From the NCBI GenBank assembly GCA_012517815.1, contig JAAYUF010000169.1:1-64000 (forward strand): DNA of 64,000 nucleotides. The letters run 5' to 3'. Of this stretch, positions 10,082 to 18,317 are shown one piece after another. Source of the stretch: Clostridiales bacterium (GTDB lineage: Bacteria; Bacillota; Clostridia; Christensenellales; Aristaeellaceae). Under the pieces are notes generated by a model. That model saw nothing but the letters and a program-made list of their open reading frames with translations, searched no databases and was not told the origin of the DNA. The stretch's first letter is position 1. Each line of letters begins with the position of its first letter. The position numbers and the translations under genes are program-made.

Positions 10082-10795
10082 ATGGCCAGAATTAAAGGCC
10101 CTGCCGCCGATCAGGCCTATGAGATTATTCTCAACCGCATCCTGTCGTTCGATCTGCTCCCCGGAGACGCGGTATCCGACCACACGCTGGCGTTCAGCCT
10201 GGAAATGAGCCGCACGCCCATCCGCGAGGCCATGCAGCGGCTGGTTCACGAAGGCCTGATCACCAGCGCGGGCACAAGGTGGGTGGTATCGTCGCTGAGC
10301 TTGCAGGACATCGCGGAAATCTGCCAGGTACGCGAAGCGCTGGAAAGCAAAGCCGTGGAGCTGATTTTCCGGCAAGGCGGGCTCAACGAGTCGCAGCTGG
10401 AGCACCTGCGGGAGCTGAACCGGCAAATGCGCAAGTATGTGGAAGAAAAGGACTATGAGCACAACTTCGCCTGTGACGACCGCTTTCACGCGGCAATCCT
10501 GATCTACTCCCAAAACGGCAGGCTGATCGAGCTGTTCGGCCGGCTGCGGTTGCAGATCCTGCGCGCCCGCTGGCTGACGGTCTACCGTTCCACCCATACC
10601 TACCAGCAGTCCCTGATGGATCACGACGCGATCATCCGGGGCATCGAAAGCGGCGATATGGCCGTTGCGCGCGCGTGCATTGAACGGCATATGCGCAGCG
10701 CGGAGGAAAATTTCAGCCAGATTTTCTCCAACGCCAGTTCGGACATGCCGCTTAAGTCGCTCAACCTGCTGGGCTTTACCCCGCACCGAAAATAA
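10082..10795 (+). CDS. GntR-family transcriptional regulator (FadR/FCD type)
   Basis: A 237-residue regulator with an N-terminal winged helix (about 1-75, with SRTPIREAMQRLVHEGLI as the recognition region) and an all-helical FCD ligand domain (about 85-220) holding likely metal/ligand residues such as DDRFHAAIL and the late H in HMRSAEE. FCD regulators often sense sugar acids or other carboxylates, which fits the downstream genes. The ATG at 10082 has GGAGG 5 bases upstream; an ATG at 10070 overlaps that ribosome site and is unlikely. It is the first gene of the operon and probably represses it in the absence of ligand. Confidence 0.9.
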   Translation: MARIKGPAADQAYEIILNRILSFDLLPGDAVSDHTLAFSLEMSRTPIREAMQRLVHEGLITSAGTRWVVSSLSLQDIAEICQVREALESKAVELIFRQGGLNESQLEHLRELNRQMRKYVEEKDYEHNFACDDRFHAAILIYSQNGRLIELFGRLRLQILRARWLTVYRSTHTYQQSLMDHDAIIRGIESGDMAVARACIERHMRSAEENFSQIFSNASSDMPLKSLNLLGFTPHRK

Positions 10796-10816
10796 CGTAA
10801 AGGACAGAGACGGCGC

Positions 10817-11137
10817 ATGAAATACTGTATTCAACTGGACGAACGGGACAACGTGGCCACGGTGCTTGCGCGGGTGGAGCCCGGCGACACGCTGGAAATA
10901 CTTAACGCGCATATGGTCCCGCAGAGCACGATTCTCTCCGCGGAGGGAATCCCCTTTGCGCACAAGATCGGCCTGCGCGATATCCGGGCCGGGGAAGACG
11001 TCACGAAATACGGCGAACGCATCGGCCGGGCGACCCGTTTCATCGCCACAGGAAGCTACGTGCATGTGCACAACGTGACGAGCGTGGAGGGTACGGTGAA
11101 TGCCAAACAAAACCAAGAGCAGGGAGCGATAGGATGA
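10817..11137 (+). CDS. UxaA-type dehydratase small subunit (SAF domain)
   Basis: A 106-residue protein made of a single SAF domain, as in the N-terminus of altronate/galactarate dehydratases and the small subunit of two-part enzymes such as sulfolactate lyase. Visible family features include the DNVATVLARVEPGDTLEI strand-loop region and the HKIGLRDI and ITKYGE-like segment (reads VTKYGERIG). It overlaps the large-subunit gene by 4 bases. It should associate with that subunit to form an iron-dependent hydro-lyase acting on a sugar acid or other hydroxy acid. Confidence 0.88.
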   Translation: MKYCIQLDERDNVATVLARVEPGDTLEILNAHMVPQSTILSAEGIPFAHKIGLRDIRAGEDVTKYGERIGRATRFIATGSYVHVHNVTSVEGTVNAKQNQEQGAIG

Positions 11138-12324
11138 ATTTTCTGGGCTACAGGCGTCCCGACGGGAGTGTCGGGACACGCAACATCGTGGTGGTGCTGC
11201 CGACGATCGGCTGCGCCAATGAGATTGCCAACCGGATCGCCAAAGCCGTGCCGCAAAGCTGCGCGATGCCGCACAACCACGCGTGTATCCGGCTGGGCAA
11301 GGACAGCCTGCGCGCCCGCGATACGCTTATCGGCATCGGCCGCAACCCCAACATTGCCGCCGTGCTGCTGGTCGGGTTGGGCTGCGAGCCCATCAAGGCG
11401 GAAGAACTGCAAAAAGAAATTGGAAAAACGGGAAAGCCGACGATGCGCGTCGTGCTGGAAGAATTGGGCGACTACGACACCGTGGTTCGGGAAGGGATTC
11501 GCGCGGCACAGATCCTTTGCGGACAGGCCATGTGCCTTCGCCGCGAGCCGTGCAGCCTTTCCGACCTGACCATCGGAATCAAGTGCGGCGGATCAGGCGC
11601 GGTATCGGCAGTGTCCAGCAACCCCGCCGTCGGGATGGCGGCGGATATGTTGATCCAACAGGGAGGGAAGGTGATTTTCACAGAGACGGCGGAATTGATC
11701 GGCGCAGAACACGTGCTGGCCAAGCGAGGGGTGACGCCTCAGGTCAGCCGGGATCTGCTGGACGTGGTGGCGGATCTGAAGGCGGAAATCGCGCGTTACG
11801 GCGTGGATCTGCTGGGGAGCGAACCAACGCAGGGCAACATCAGGAACGGACTGACCACCATCGAGGAAAAGTCGCTGGGGGCGATCGTCAAGGGCGGGAC
11901 CATGCCGCTGTCGGGCGTCCTGCGCTACGCGCAGAAACCGGCCTTGCCGGGCCTGTACTTCATGGACGGTACCACGCAGGCGTCCCAGCTGTTCCTGGGC
12001 ATGTTCGCCGCGGGCGCGCAGATTCAGATCTTCAGCATGGGCGGGGGGCTGCCGGCCAAGATTCGCGGGTTGCCCTCCTACCCGCCCGGGTTTACGGCGC
12101 TGCCCGTGCTCAAGGTGCTGGGCAGCTGTGACGACGAGGCGGAAAAGCCTTACTTCGACGTATACGCGGGGGATATCCTCAAAGGGTCGGAATCTATCCA
12201 ACAGGTCGGCAAGCGCATCTTCGACACGATCATCGCCACCGCGTCCGGCCAGGAAACCTGCACCGATCAACAGGGAGACTATCGCGAGATGCTCCAGTTT
12301 TACGCAAACGGATTGCTGATGTAA
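11134..12324 (+). CDS. UxaA-family dehydratase large subunit (altronate/galactarate dehydratase-like)
   Basis: A 396-residue catalytic subunit of the UxaA family. Characteristic regions include GTRNIVVVLPTIGCANEIA, PHNHACIRLGKD, GLGCEPIKAEEL, KCGGSGAVSAVSSNPAVG and GSCDDEAEKPYFDVYAGDIL. Members dehydrate D-altronate, galactarate or related 2,3-dihydroxy acids to 2-keto-3-deoxy acids, or eliminate sulfite from sulfolactate. Here the adjacent HpaI-type aldolase could split a 2-keto-3-deoxy product, which favours an aldonate or aldarate substrate. It overlaps the DctP gene's upstream in-frame start by one base. Confidence 0.88.
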   Translation: MNFLGYRRPDGSVGTRNIVVVLPTIGCANEIANRIAKAVPQSCAMPHNHACIRLGKDSLRARDTLIGIGRNPNIAAVLLVGLGCEPIKAEELQKEIGKTGKPTMRVVLEELGDYDTVVREGIRAAQILCGQAMCLRREPCSLSDLTIGIKCGGSGAVSAVSSNPAVGMAADMLIQQGGKVIFTETAELIGAEHVLAKRGVTPQVSRDLLDVVADLKAEIARYGVDLLGSEPTQGNIRNGLTTIEEKSLGAIVKGGTMPLSGVLRYAQKPALPGLYFMDGTTQASQLFLGMFAAGAQIQIFSMGGGLPAKIRGLPSYPPGFTALPVLKVLGSCDDEAEKPYFDVYAGDILKGSESIQQVGKRIFDTIIATASGQETCTDQQGDYREMLQFYANGLLM

Positions 12325-12347
12325 TGAAAGTGAGGTCGGTATTTACC

Positions 12348-13373
12348 ATGAAGAAAATCGTTGCCATCCTTCTGTGCGCCTTCCTGACCTGCGCGATGGG
12401 CACTGCCGCTCTGGCCGCGCCGGAATTCACCATTCGCATGGGCTATATCTCCCCCGAGCTCACCCCGGACGTGAACAACGAAACCATGTACGCCTATACC
12501 TTCCGCGATTATGTGCAGGAAAAATCGGAAGGCCGCATCGCCGTGGAAATCTATCCGGCGGGCCAGCTGGGCAAATTCCCGGAAATGATCGAGGGGTGCA
12601 TGTCGGGCACGGTGGATATGGCCATCGTCAACGTGATTCCCGTCAACAGCTTCTATAAACCCAGCATGATCTTCGGCCTCCCGGGCGTGTTTACCGACAT
12701 GGACGAGTGCACCAAGGTGCTGCAGGGCGAGTGGGGCCAGGCCTTCAACGAGTCCATGCGGCAGGCGCTGGGGATTCGCGTGCTCAACCACTGGAGCTCC
12801 GGGATGCGCAACTTCACCAACAGCGTCCGCGAACTGCGCGTGCCTTCGGACGCGAAAGGGCTGACCTTCCGCGTGATGGAATCCCCCGTTTCCATCAAGA
12901 TGGTGGAGGCGCTGGGCGCCAAGGCCGTGCCGATCGCCTCTTCGGAAATGTATGTAGCCATGCAGAATCACGTCGTGGACGGGCAGGAAAACCCGATCTC
13001 CTCCATCATCCAGGACCTGACGTACGAAGTGCAGAAGTACTGCATTCTGGACGGGCACTTCACATCGTCCATGATGCTGATCATGAACGACGCGCTGTTC
13101 CAGCGCATGAGCCCCGACCTTCAGCAGATCATCCTGGACGGTTCCGCCAAGGGCTACGAAGAGGCGTCCGTCGTGCTCAAGCGGATCGAGGCCGACGGCA
13201 TCAAACTGCTTGAAGAAAAAGGGATGCAGGTTTACCAGCCTACCGACGAGGAAAAATCGCAGTGGCACAGCGTGATGTTTGAAGCGACGAACGCCTACAT
13301 CCGCGAAACGCTGGGCGACGAGCTGGTCGACGGATTCCTCGCGGCCATCGAAACGGTGCGCAACGCCAAATAA
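12348..13373 (+). CDS. dctP: TRAP transporter substrate-binding protein DctP
   Basis: A 341-residue exported binding protein with a clear signal peptide (MKKIVAILLCAFLTCAMG, cleavage near ALAA). The DctP family fold is recognisable from the IRMGYISPELTPD start, the YPAGQLGKFPEMIEG block, the GLTFRVMESPV segment with the Arg that binds the substrate carboxylate, and the DGQENPISSI block. TRAP binding proteins carry organic or sugar acids. The ATG at 12348 is preferred to that at 12324, since GAGG precedes it and it begins the signal peptide. A strong hairpin follows the gene. Confidence 0.93.
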   Translation: MKKIVAILLCAFLTCAMGTAALAAPEFTIRMGYISPELTPDVNNETMYAYTFRDYVQEKSEGRIAVEIYPAGQLGKFPEMIEGCMSGTVDMAIVNVIPVNSFYKPSMIFGLPGVFTDMDECTKVLQGEWGQAFNESMRQALGIRVLNHWSSGMRNFTNSVRELRVPSDAKGLTFRVMESPVSIKMVEALGAKAVPIASSEMYVAMQNHVVDGQENPISSIIQDLTYEVQKYCILDGHFTSSMMLIMNDALFQRMSPDLQQIILDGSAKGYEEASVVLKRIEADGIKLLEEKGMQVYQPTDEEKSQWHSVMFEATNAYIRETLGDELVDGFLAAIETVRNAK

Positions 13374-13380
13374 ACCGATA

Positions 13381-13417
13381 CGGGCGGCTCCGCCTCCCTT
13401 GGAGGGGGAGCCGCCCG
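13381..13417 (+). terminator. Hairpin between dctP and dctQ
   Basis: GGGCGGCTCC (13382-13391) pairs exactly with GGAGCCGCCC (13407-13416), extended by one C-G pair, with a further small stem inside. No T-run follows, so an mRNA-stabilising or attenuating role is more likely than full termination. Confidence 0.8.
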
Positions 13418-13446
13418 GGAATGAACCTGAGAGGAGGGATCTGACA

Positions 13447-13995
13447 TTGGAATCGTCCAAAGGAGCCGGTTTGTATCGCAAAATGAGAAAGATTCAGGAT
13501 CGGGTGGACGGCGTGCTGGAGAAGCTCGCGGTGGCCATGCTCGCGCTGCTGGTGCTCACCATTGTGTTTCAGGTGCTGTACCGTTTTGTGATCGTGAGAT
13601 TCGTTGCGTTCTCCTTTCCCTTTACGGAGGAACTGGCCCGGTATCTGATGATGTGGTTTACCTACCTGATTCTCGGCGTTTGCTTTAAGGAAGGGATGCA
13701 CGCCAGTGTCACGATCGTCAGCGCAGCGCTGCCCAAACGGGGCAAGCTGATCCTGTACGGCTTCATCCGCGCAGGGATGCTTGCCTTTCTGGGCGTCGCG
13801 CTGGTCATGGGCGTGCGCATCACCGGGAGGAGCTGGCTGTACACCACGCCCACGCTGCAACTGCCCATGGCGGTGCTGTACGCGGCGGTTGTGGTGGGGG
13901 CGGTGCTGATGGCGCTGCAGATCCTGCTGGAGATGTACGCGGTTTTCACCGGCCTGGAAGAACCCTTCACAACAGAGAATAGGGGGAATTCGTAA
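13447..13995 (+). CDS. dctQ: TRAP transporter small permease DctQ
   Basis: A 182-residue membrane protein with four hydrophobic segments (about residues 33-55, 65-85, 105-125 and 140-165). It has the family blocks FPFTEELARYLMMWFTYLILG and KEGMHASVT. The start is inferred as TTG at 13447, because AGGAGG lies about 9 bases upstream and upstream in-frame codons lie inside the hairpin and the dctP gene. It should form the membrane complex with DctM. Confidence 0.88.
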   Translation: MESSKGAGLYRKMRKIQDRVDGVLEKLAVAMLALLVLTIVFQVLYRFVIVRFVAFSFPFTEELARYLMMWFTYLILGVCFKEGMHASVTIVSAALPKRGKLILYGFIRAGMLAFLGVALVMGVRITGRSWLYTTPTLQLPMAVLYAAVVVGAVLMALQILLEMYAVFTGLEEPFTTENRGNS

Positions 13996-15275
13996 TGGCC
14001 GTAGTCCTGCTGCTTGCATTTCTGGTCCTGATCTTCATCGGCGTGCCGATCGGCTTTGCCATGGGGCTGGCCACCATCGGGGGGTTCCTGACGCTGGGCG
14101 GGGCGATGGAGATCATCCCGACCAAGATGATCACGGGAATCGACAACTTTACCTTCCTTTGCATTCCGCTGTTTGTGCTGGCCAGCGAAATCATGTCGGT
14201 CACGGGGATTACCAAACGCATCGTGGTGTTTTGCGATAACCTGATCGGGCACATCACCGGCGGGCTGGCGCATGTTAACGTGCTGGGCAGCATGCTGTTT
14301 GCCGGCATCACCGGTTCGGCCACGGCGGACGCGGCCGGTCTGGGCACCATCGAAATCGCCATGATGGACGAGGCGGTGTACGACCATGATTTTTCCGCCG
14401 GGGTAACGGCCGCGTCGGCCATTCTGGGGCCGATCATTCCCCCCAGCATGAACATGGTCATATACGCCGTGGTGGCCGGGAACGTATCGGTCGTGGCCCT
14501 GTTCCTGGGCGGGATCGGCCCCGGCGTGGTCATCGGCCTTGCGCTGATGGGCATCTGCTATGTGATGGCCAAGCGCAATCACTATCCGAAACGCGTGAAA
14601 CGCGTGCCGGTGCGCACGGTTGTCCGAAGCTTCTTTCAGATGCTGCCGGCGCTGCTTATGCCCATCATCATTCTGGGCGGCATCCTGGGCGGCATCTTCA
14701 CCGCCACGGAGTCCGCAGCCATCGCCGTGATTTACGCGGTGATCGTGGGCATCTTTTTCCTGAAAACCATCACCTGGAAGGATTTGTACCAGCCGCTGCT
14801 GCGGGCCGCGAAAATGACGGCGGTCGTGATGTTCATCATCGCCGTGGCCTCCGCGATGGGCTGGGCGCTGACGGTTCTGCAAATTCCCCAGAAGGTCGCT
14901 CACTTTTTCCTGACCTACGCCAACAACCGGTTTGTTTTCCTGCTGATGGCCAACGTCCTGCTGTTGATTATCGGCACGGTGATGGATCTGGCGCCTGCGC
15001 TGCTGATTATGGTGCCGGTGCTGGCGCCCGCGGCGATGAGCTTTGGGATCGATCCCATTCATTTTGGGGTCATGGTGGTGGTCAACCTTTGCATCGGGCT
15101 GATTACGCCGCCGGTGGGGATGACGCTTTTCGTGGTGTCCAATGTGGCGAAAATCAGCCTGTCGCGCATGTATAAGGCGATCCTGCCGTTTATGATCGTG
15201 GAAATCATCGCGCTGACCCTGATTACCTACGTTCCCGCCGTGACGACGACGATCCCCCATCTGTTGGGGTACTGA
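13995..15275 (+). CDS. dctM: TRAP transporter large permease DctM
   Basis: A 426-residue polytopic protein of the DctM/SiaM family with about 12 membrane segments. Diagnostic blocks include the PIGFAMGLA start, SGSATADAA-like GITGSATADAAGLG, ILGPIIPPSMNMVIYAV and GLITPPVGMTLFVVSNVA. It is the Na+-coupled transport subunit working with DctP and DctQ. Its ATG overlaps the dctQ stop (TAATG). Together the three genes import one organic acid, presumably the substrate of the surrounding enzymes. Confidence 0.94.
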   Translation: MAVVLLLAFLVLIFIGVPIGFAMGLATIGGFLTLGGAMEIIPTKMITGIDNFTFLCIPLFVLASEIMSVTGITKRIVVFCDNLIGHITGGLAHVNVLGSMLFAGITGSATADAAGLGTIEIAMMDEAVYDHDFSAGVTAASAILGPIIPPSMNMVIYAVVAGNVSVVALFLGGIGPGVVIGLALMGICYVMAKRNHYPKRVKRVPVRTVVRSFFQMLPALLMPIIILGGILGGIFTATESAAIAVIYAVIVGIFFLKTITWKDLYQPLLRAAKMTAVVMFIIAVASAMGWALTVLQIPQKVAHFFLTYANNRFVFLLMANVLLLIIGTVMDLAPALLIMVPVLAPAAMSFGIDPIHFGVMVVVNLCIGLITPPVGMTLFVVSNVAKISLSRMYKAILPFMIVEIIALTLITYVPAVTTTIPHLLGY

Positions 15276-15293
15276 GCGAGGAGGATGTCCGCG

Positions 15294-16565
15294 ATGATGA
15301 CCTGTGTGAATGCCCTGCTGGACCCCGTGCCGCTCGCGCGCATGGCGCCGGTGGAACAGGCGTTTGACGAGGAACAGCTTTCCGACGTCGCGGCGGGCGT
15401 GCGTGCGGAACTGGAACGGCCCGCGATCGCCGCCACGGTGCGCCCGGGAATGCGCATCGCCGTTACGGCGGGCAGCCGGGGCATTCGGGATATGCCGACC
15501 GTGGTGCGGGAAACCGTCGCTTATCTCAAACGGATGGGCGCCGAGCCGTTTGTCATTCCCGCGATGGGCAGCCACGGCGGCGCGAGCGCGTCGGGCCAGC
15601 AGGAGATTCTGGCTGCGTACGGCATCACCCCGGAAACGGTCGGCTGCCCGGTGCGGGCGACCATGGAAGTCACCCGGATCGGCCAGCTGGACGACGGCCG
15701 CCCGATCCTGATCGACCGCTACGCCGCCCAAGCGGACGGCATCGTGGTCATCAACCGTGTGAAGGCGCATACGGCCTTCCGGGGCCGCTACGAAAGCGGC
15801 GTCATGAAGATGATGACCATCGGCCTGGGCAAACAGGCCGGCGCGGAGGTGTGCCACAGCCAGGGCATCCTGCGGCTGGGCCCGAACGTGGAAAAATTCG
15901 CCTTTGGCATTCTGCAAAACGCAAACATCCTGTTTGGCATCGGCATTGTGGAAAACGCGCTGGACCGCACGGCGATGGTGCGGGCCATGACGGCGGAGGA
16001 GATCCCCCGGATCGAACCGGACCTGCTGGCGGAAGCCAAACGGAGAATGGCGCGCCTCCTGCTGGACCGGGTCGACGTGCTGGTGGTGGATGAAATCGGC
16101 AAGGACATCTCCGGCGAGGGGATGGATCCCAACATCGCCGGCCGCTGGATCGTGCCGACCGTCACAGGCGGCATTCAGGCGCAGCGCGTCGCGGTGCTGA
16201 GCCTGACGGAAGAAACCCTGGGCAACAGCGTCGGGCTGGGCATGGCGGATGTCTGCTCCAGGCAGGCGGCGGAAAGGGTCAACGCGGATATGACGTACCC
16301 CAACTCCCTGACCAGCAAGGTGCCTTGCCTGTGCGCCATACCCATGACGTTGGACAACCACCGCCATACGATCCAGGCGGCCGTGAAGATGGTGCCGGAC
16401 AAGCAACCCGGGGACGTAACGATCATCCGAATCCGCAACACGCTTTGCATGAGCCGCATCGAAATCTCCGAAAACCTGATGGAGGAGGCTGCGCGGCAGC
16501 CGGGCATGCGTCTGTGCGGAGAAGCCGCGCCGTGGCGCTTCGACGCGCAGGGCAATCTGTTCTAG
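15294..16565 (+). CDS. LarA-like (DUF2088) nickel-pincer racemase/epimerase homologue
   Basis: A 423-residue protein of the LarA_N/DUF2088 superfamily. His94 (in MGSHGGASASGQQE), His159 (VKAHTAF), Lys172 (SGVMKMMTIGLGK) and His188 (EVCHSQG) line up with His108, His174, Lys184 and His200 of Lactobacillus LarA. The Lys-to-His spacing of 16 is identical. In LarA the Lys carries the nickel-pincer nucleotide and the His residues bind Ni or act in catalysis. Family members racemise or epimerise 2-hydroxy acids. Its place between a TRAP importer and an aldolase suggests inversion of a hydroxyl in the imported acid. No larB, larC or larE is in the window. ATG 15294 is chosen because AGGAGG lies 9 bases upstream; ATG 15285 abuts it. 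Confidence 0.8.
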   Translation: MMTCVNALLDPVPLARMAPVEQAFDEEQLSDVAAGVRAELERPAIAATVRPGMRIAVTAGSRGIRDMPTVVRETVAYLKRMGAEPFVIPAMGSHGGASASGQQEILAAYGITPETVGCPVRATMEVTRIGQLDDGRPILIDRYAAQADGIVVINRVKAHTAFRGRYESGVMKMMTIGLGKQAGAEVCHSQGILRLGPNVEKFAFGILQNANILFGIGIVENALDRTAMVRAMTAEEIPRIEPDLLAEAKRRMARLLLDRVDVLVVDEIGKDISGEGMDPNIAGRWIVPTVTGGIQAQRVAVLSLTEETLGNSVGLGMADVCSRQAAERVNADMTYPNSLTSKVPCLCAIPMTLDNHRHTIQAAVKMVPDKQPGDVTIIRIRNTLCMSRIEISENLMEEAARQPGMRLCGEAAPWRFDAQGNLF

Positions 16566-16590
16566 CGGGGCGCCCGCGCAAGGCGGGCCG

Positions 16591-16621
16591 CGGCGGGCCG
16601 GAACGCATGGCCAGCCCGCCG
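16591..16621 (+). other. Intergenic hairpin before the aldolase gene
   Basis: CGGCGGGC (16591-16598) pairs exactly with GCCCGCCG (16614-16621) in the 184-base gap between the LarA-like and aldolase genes. No T-run follows. No promoter was recognised in the gap, so the aldolase is probably still in the same operon. Confidence 0.6.
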
Positions 16622-16749
16622 GGACGGAGAACGTATCAGAAAAAAACACGCCCGACGGCGGCGCGCGGCGGCCGAATACCGGCGGTACCCGAGGCGGGAC
16701 GCCGCGCGAGGGGCAGCCTGAGGGCAATATCGGGAAGGATGAGGTTTCC

Positions 16750-17568
16750 TTGACATTCAAAGAAAAGCTGAAACAGGGCCCTGTGTTTGGCATGGCCTGC
16801 TTTACCGGAACCACCTGCGTGATTGAGAGCATCGCCCAGTCCGGGCTGGACTTTATCTATCTGGATTTGGAGCACACCAACTACATGCTGGACGAAGCCT
16901 TTGAAAAACAGATCATGGCCGCCCGGCTGCACGACGTGGGCGTTCTGGTGCGCATGGCGGACGACAATGAAGTCGCGATCCGCAAGGTGCTGGAATGGGG
17001 CGCGGACGGGGTGGTCGTCCCGCACTGCAAAACCGCGGAGATGGCCCGCCGCTGCGTGGAAGCGGCCAAGTTCAGCCCCATGGGCAGGCGCGGCGGGGAG
17101 AGCAACGTCCGCGCGGCGGGGTTTGGCTACCGGGACTTTGACTGGAACCGCTACATGCGGGAACAGAATGAAAACACCCTTGTGATCCCCATGGACGAGG
17201 ATTTTGAGTTTACCGAAAACCTGGATGAGATTCTGGACGTGCCGGGCGTGGACGCGATCAACTTCGGCCCGATCGACTACGCCGTATCCTGTAACCTCCA
17301 GGTGGGCTACGCGATGGGGGACGTTGTGCGCGAGGCGTTTGGGACGCTGGTCGGGCGCGCGAAGGAAAAGAAGATCGGCGTGCTGGGCCCGGTGGTGCCG
17401 CCGACGCGCGAGAACCTGCTCAACGCCGTGCGGGACGGTTATACGATGATCATCGTGGGCAACGATATGTGGCATTTCCAGCAGGCCCTCAAGGGCATGA
17501 TGGCCAACGCCGTGGAGCCTGCCCGCTCGGAGCTGGAAGCCGCCCCGCAACCCGCGCGGGAAGCCTGA
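16750..17568 (+). CDS. HpcH/HpaI-family class II aldolase (2-keto-3-deoxy acid aldolase-like)
   Basis: A 272-residue TIM-barrel aldolase of the HpaI/GarL family. Visible active-site equivalents are the catalytic His in LDLEHTNYML, the Arg in VLVRMADD, the metal Glu in the MDEDFEF segment and the metal Asp in NFGPIDYA (HpaI GPxDL motif). Such enzymes cleave 2-keto-3-deoxy acids, for instance 5-keto-4-deoxyglucarate, to pyruvate and an aldehyde. It starts at TTG 16750 with a GGATGAGG site upstream; an overlapping ATG is quickly stopped. It is the last gene of the operon and would follow the dehydratase in the pathway. The exact substrate is unknown. Confidence 0.88.
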   Translation: MTFKEKLKQGPVFGMACFTGTTCVIESIAQSGLDFIYLDLEHTNYMLDEAFEKQIMAARLHDVGVLVRMADDNEVAIRKVLEWGADGVVVPHCKTAEMARRCVEAAKFSPMGRRGGESNVRAAGFGYRDFDWNRYMREQNENTLVIPMDEDFEFTENLDEILDVPGVDAINFGPIDYAVSCNLQVGYAMGDVVREAFGTLVGRAKEKKIGVLGPVVPPTRENLLNAVRDGYTMIIVGNDMWHFQQALKGMMANAVEPARSELEAAPQPAREA

Positions 17569-18031
17569 GCCGCGGGACGATCCCCGCCCTCGCCGGACGC
17601 TGACGCCAGGCAACCGCCGGACGATCGTCGGCGAAGCTTGAGGGGGCGGCGCACGCCCCGTGGCAGACCGGCCAAAGCCGGGCCGGCTGCCGGCGCGGGC
17701 GCGCACCGGACAGGCACCCGGGCGCGCAAGACCGACGCGGTGTCTTTCGCCCGCCGGTGCGCCCGCAGACAACCCGCGAAAACGCGGCGGGCTGTGCGGC
17801 GCGTGCCGACCCGTCCGCACACCGCCGCCGCATGAAACGCCCATCCGCCGCCGATGAAAATCGGTTGGCGGAGGATGGAACGCCGGTGCGCCCGCAGACA
17901 ACCCGCGAGGGTCGCGGCGGAAACAGGCGCGCCGTGCCGGACCGCCCGCACGCGCCGCACGCGCCGCGCGGCCCGCCGCACACCTCCGCCGCATGAAACG
18001 CCCATCCGCCGCCGCATCAAACGCCCATCCG
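17569..18031. other. Gene-free spacer after the aldolase gene
   Basis: GC-rich sequence without a credible gene. Its right half is a tandem duplication listed separately. Open frames here are Arg/Pro/Ala-rich artefacts. Confidence 0.6.
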
Positions 18032-18062
18032 CCGCCGATGAAAATCGGTTGGCGGTTTTTTT
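17752..18062. repeat. Tandem duplication of a terminator-bearing segment
   Basis: Copy 1 (17752-17880) and copy 2 (17881-18062) both begin CGCCGGTGCGCCCGCAGACA and end with CCGCCGATGAAAATCGGTTG followed by GCGG. Copy 2 contains an extra internal repeat of the CATCAAACGCCCATCCGCCG type. Only copy 2 has the T-run that makes a terminator; copy 1 continues AGGATGG instead. Confidence 0.85.
18032..18062 (+). terminator. Rho-independent terminator of the sugar-acid operon
   Basis: CCGCC (18032-18036) pairs with GGCGG (18051-18055), or alternatively CCGAT pairs with ATCGG around a GAAA tetraloop. A run of seven T follows (18056-18062). It lies 10 bases before the next -35 box and so separates the two transcription units. 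Confidence 0.88.
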
Positions 18063-18072
18063 CAAACAAGTG

Positions 18073-18100
18073 TTGACAATCGACGAATTATCACTATAAT
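18073..18100 (+). promoter_or_regulatory. Strong promoter of the LacI-controlled sugar importer operon
   Basis: TTGACA (18073-18078) and TATAAT (18095-18100), both perfect, are 16 bases apart. LacI-type operators cover the start site and early transcript. A leader of about 200 bases precedes the first gene. Confidence 0.93.
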
Positions 18101-18108
18101 AGGGTTAT

Positions 18109-18143
18109 ATTAACGTTAATAGTAACGATACTGTTAACGTTAC
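18109..18143 (+). promoter_or_regulatory. LacI-family operators (two)
   Basis: ATTAACGTTAAT (18109-18120) is a perfect palindrome with the central CG usual for LacI-family sites. Directly after it, GTAACG (18122-18127) and CGTTAC (18138-18143) form an inverted repeat. The core CGATACTGTTAACGTTA (18126-18142) recurs, inverted and with one change, at 24276-24292 in front of the glycyl radical genes. The LacI-type regulator at 23164 is the likely binder. Confidence 0.85.
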
Positions 18144-18317
18144 CACAGAAAGATAGCCGATCGCGCCGGAAAGCGAGGTGAGCGTTGAAGCCGGCGCGCC
18201 GCGCGCCGCCGGGATGCGGGCGGACGTCCGCGGGGATTCCGATGCGGTCCAACCCAACGGAGCGTTTCAGCACAGCGTGCTGAGAGCATAGTAAAAATCT
18301 TGGAGGAGGGTTCTTTC

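Noticed and set aside
13662-16832. A 1056-codon reverse-strand open frame opposite the TRAP genes
   Set aside because: It is an antisense shadow of dctQ, dctM and the LarA-like gene in GC-rich DNA: His/Arg/Gln-rich, without family features.
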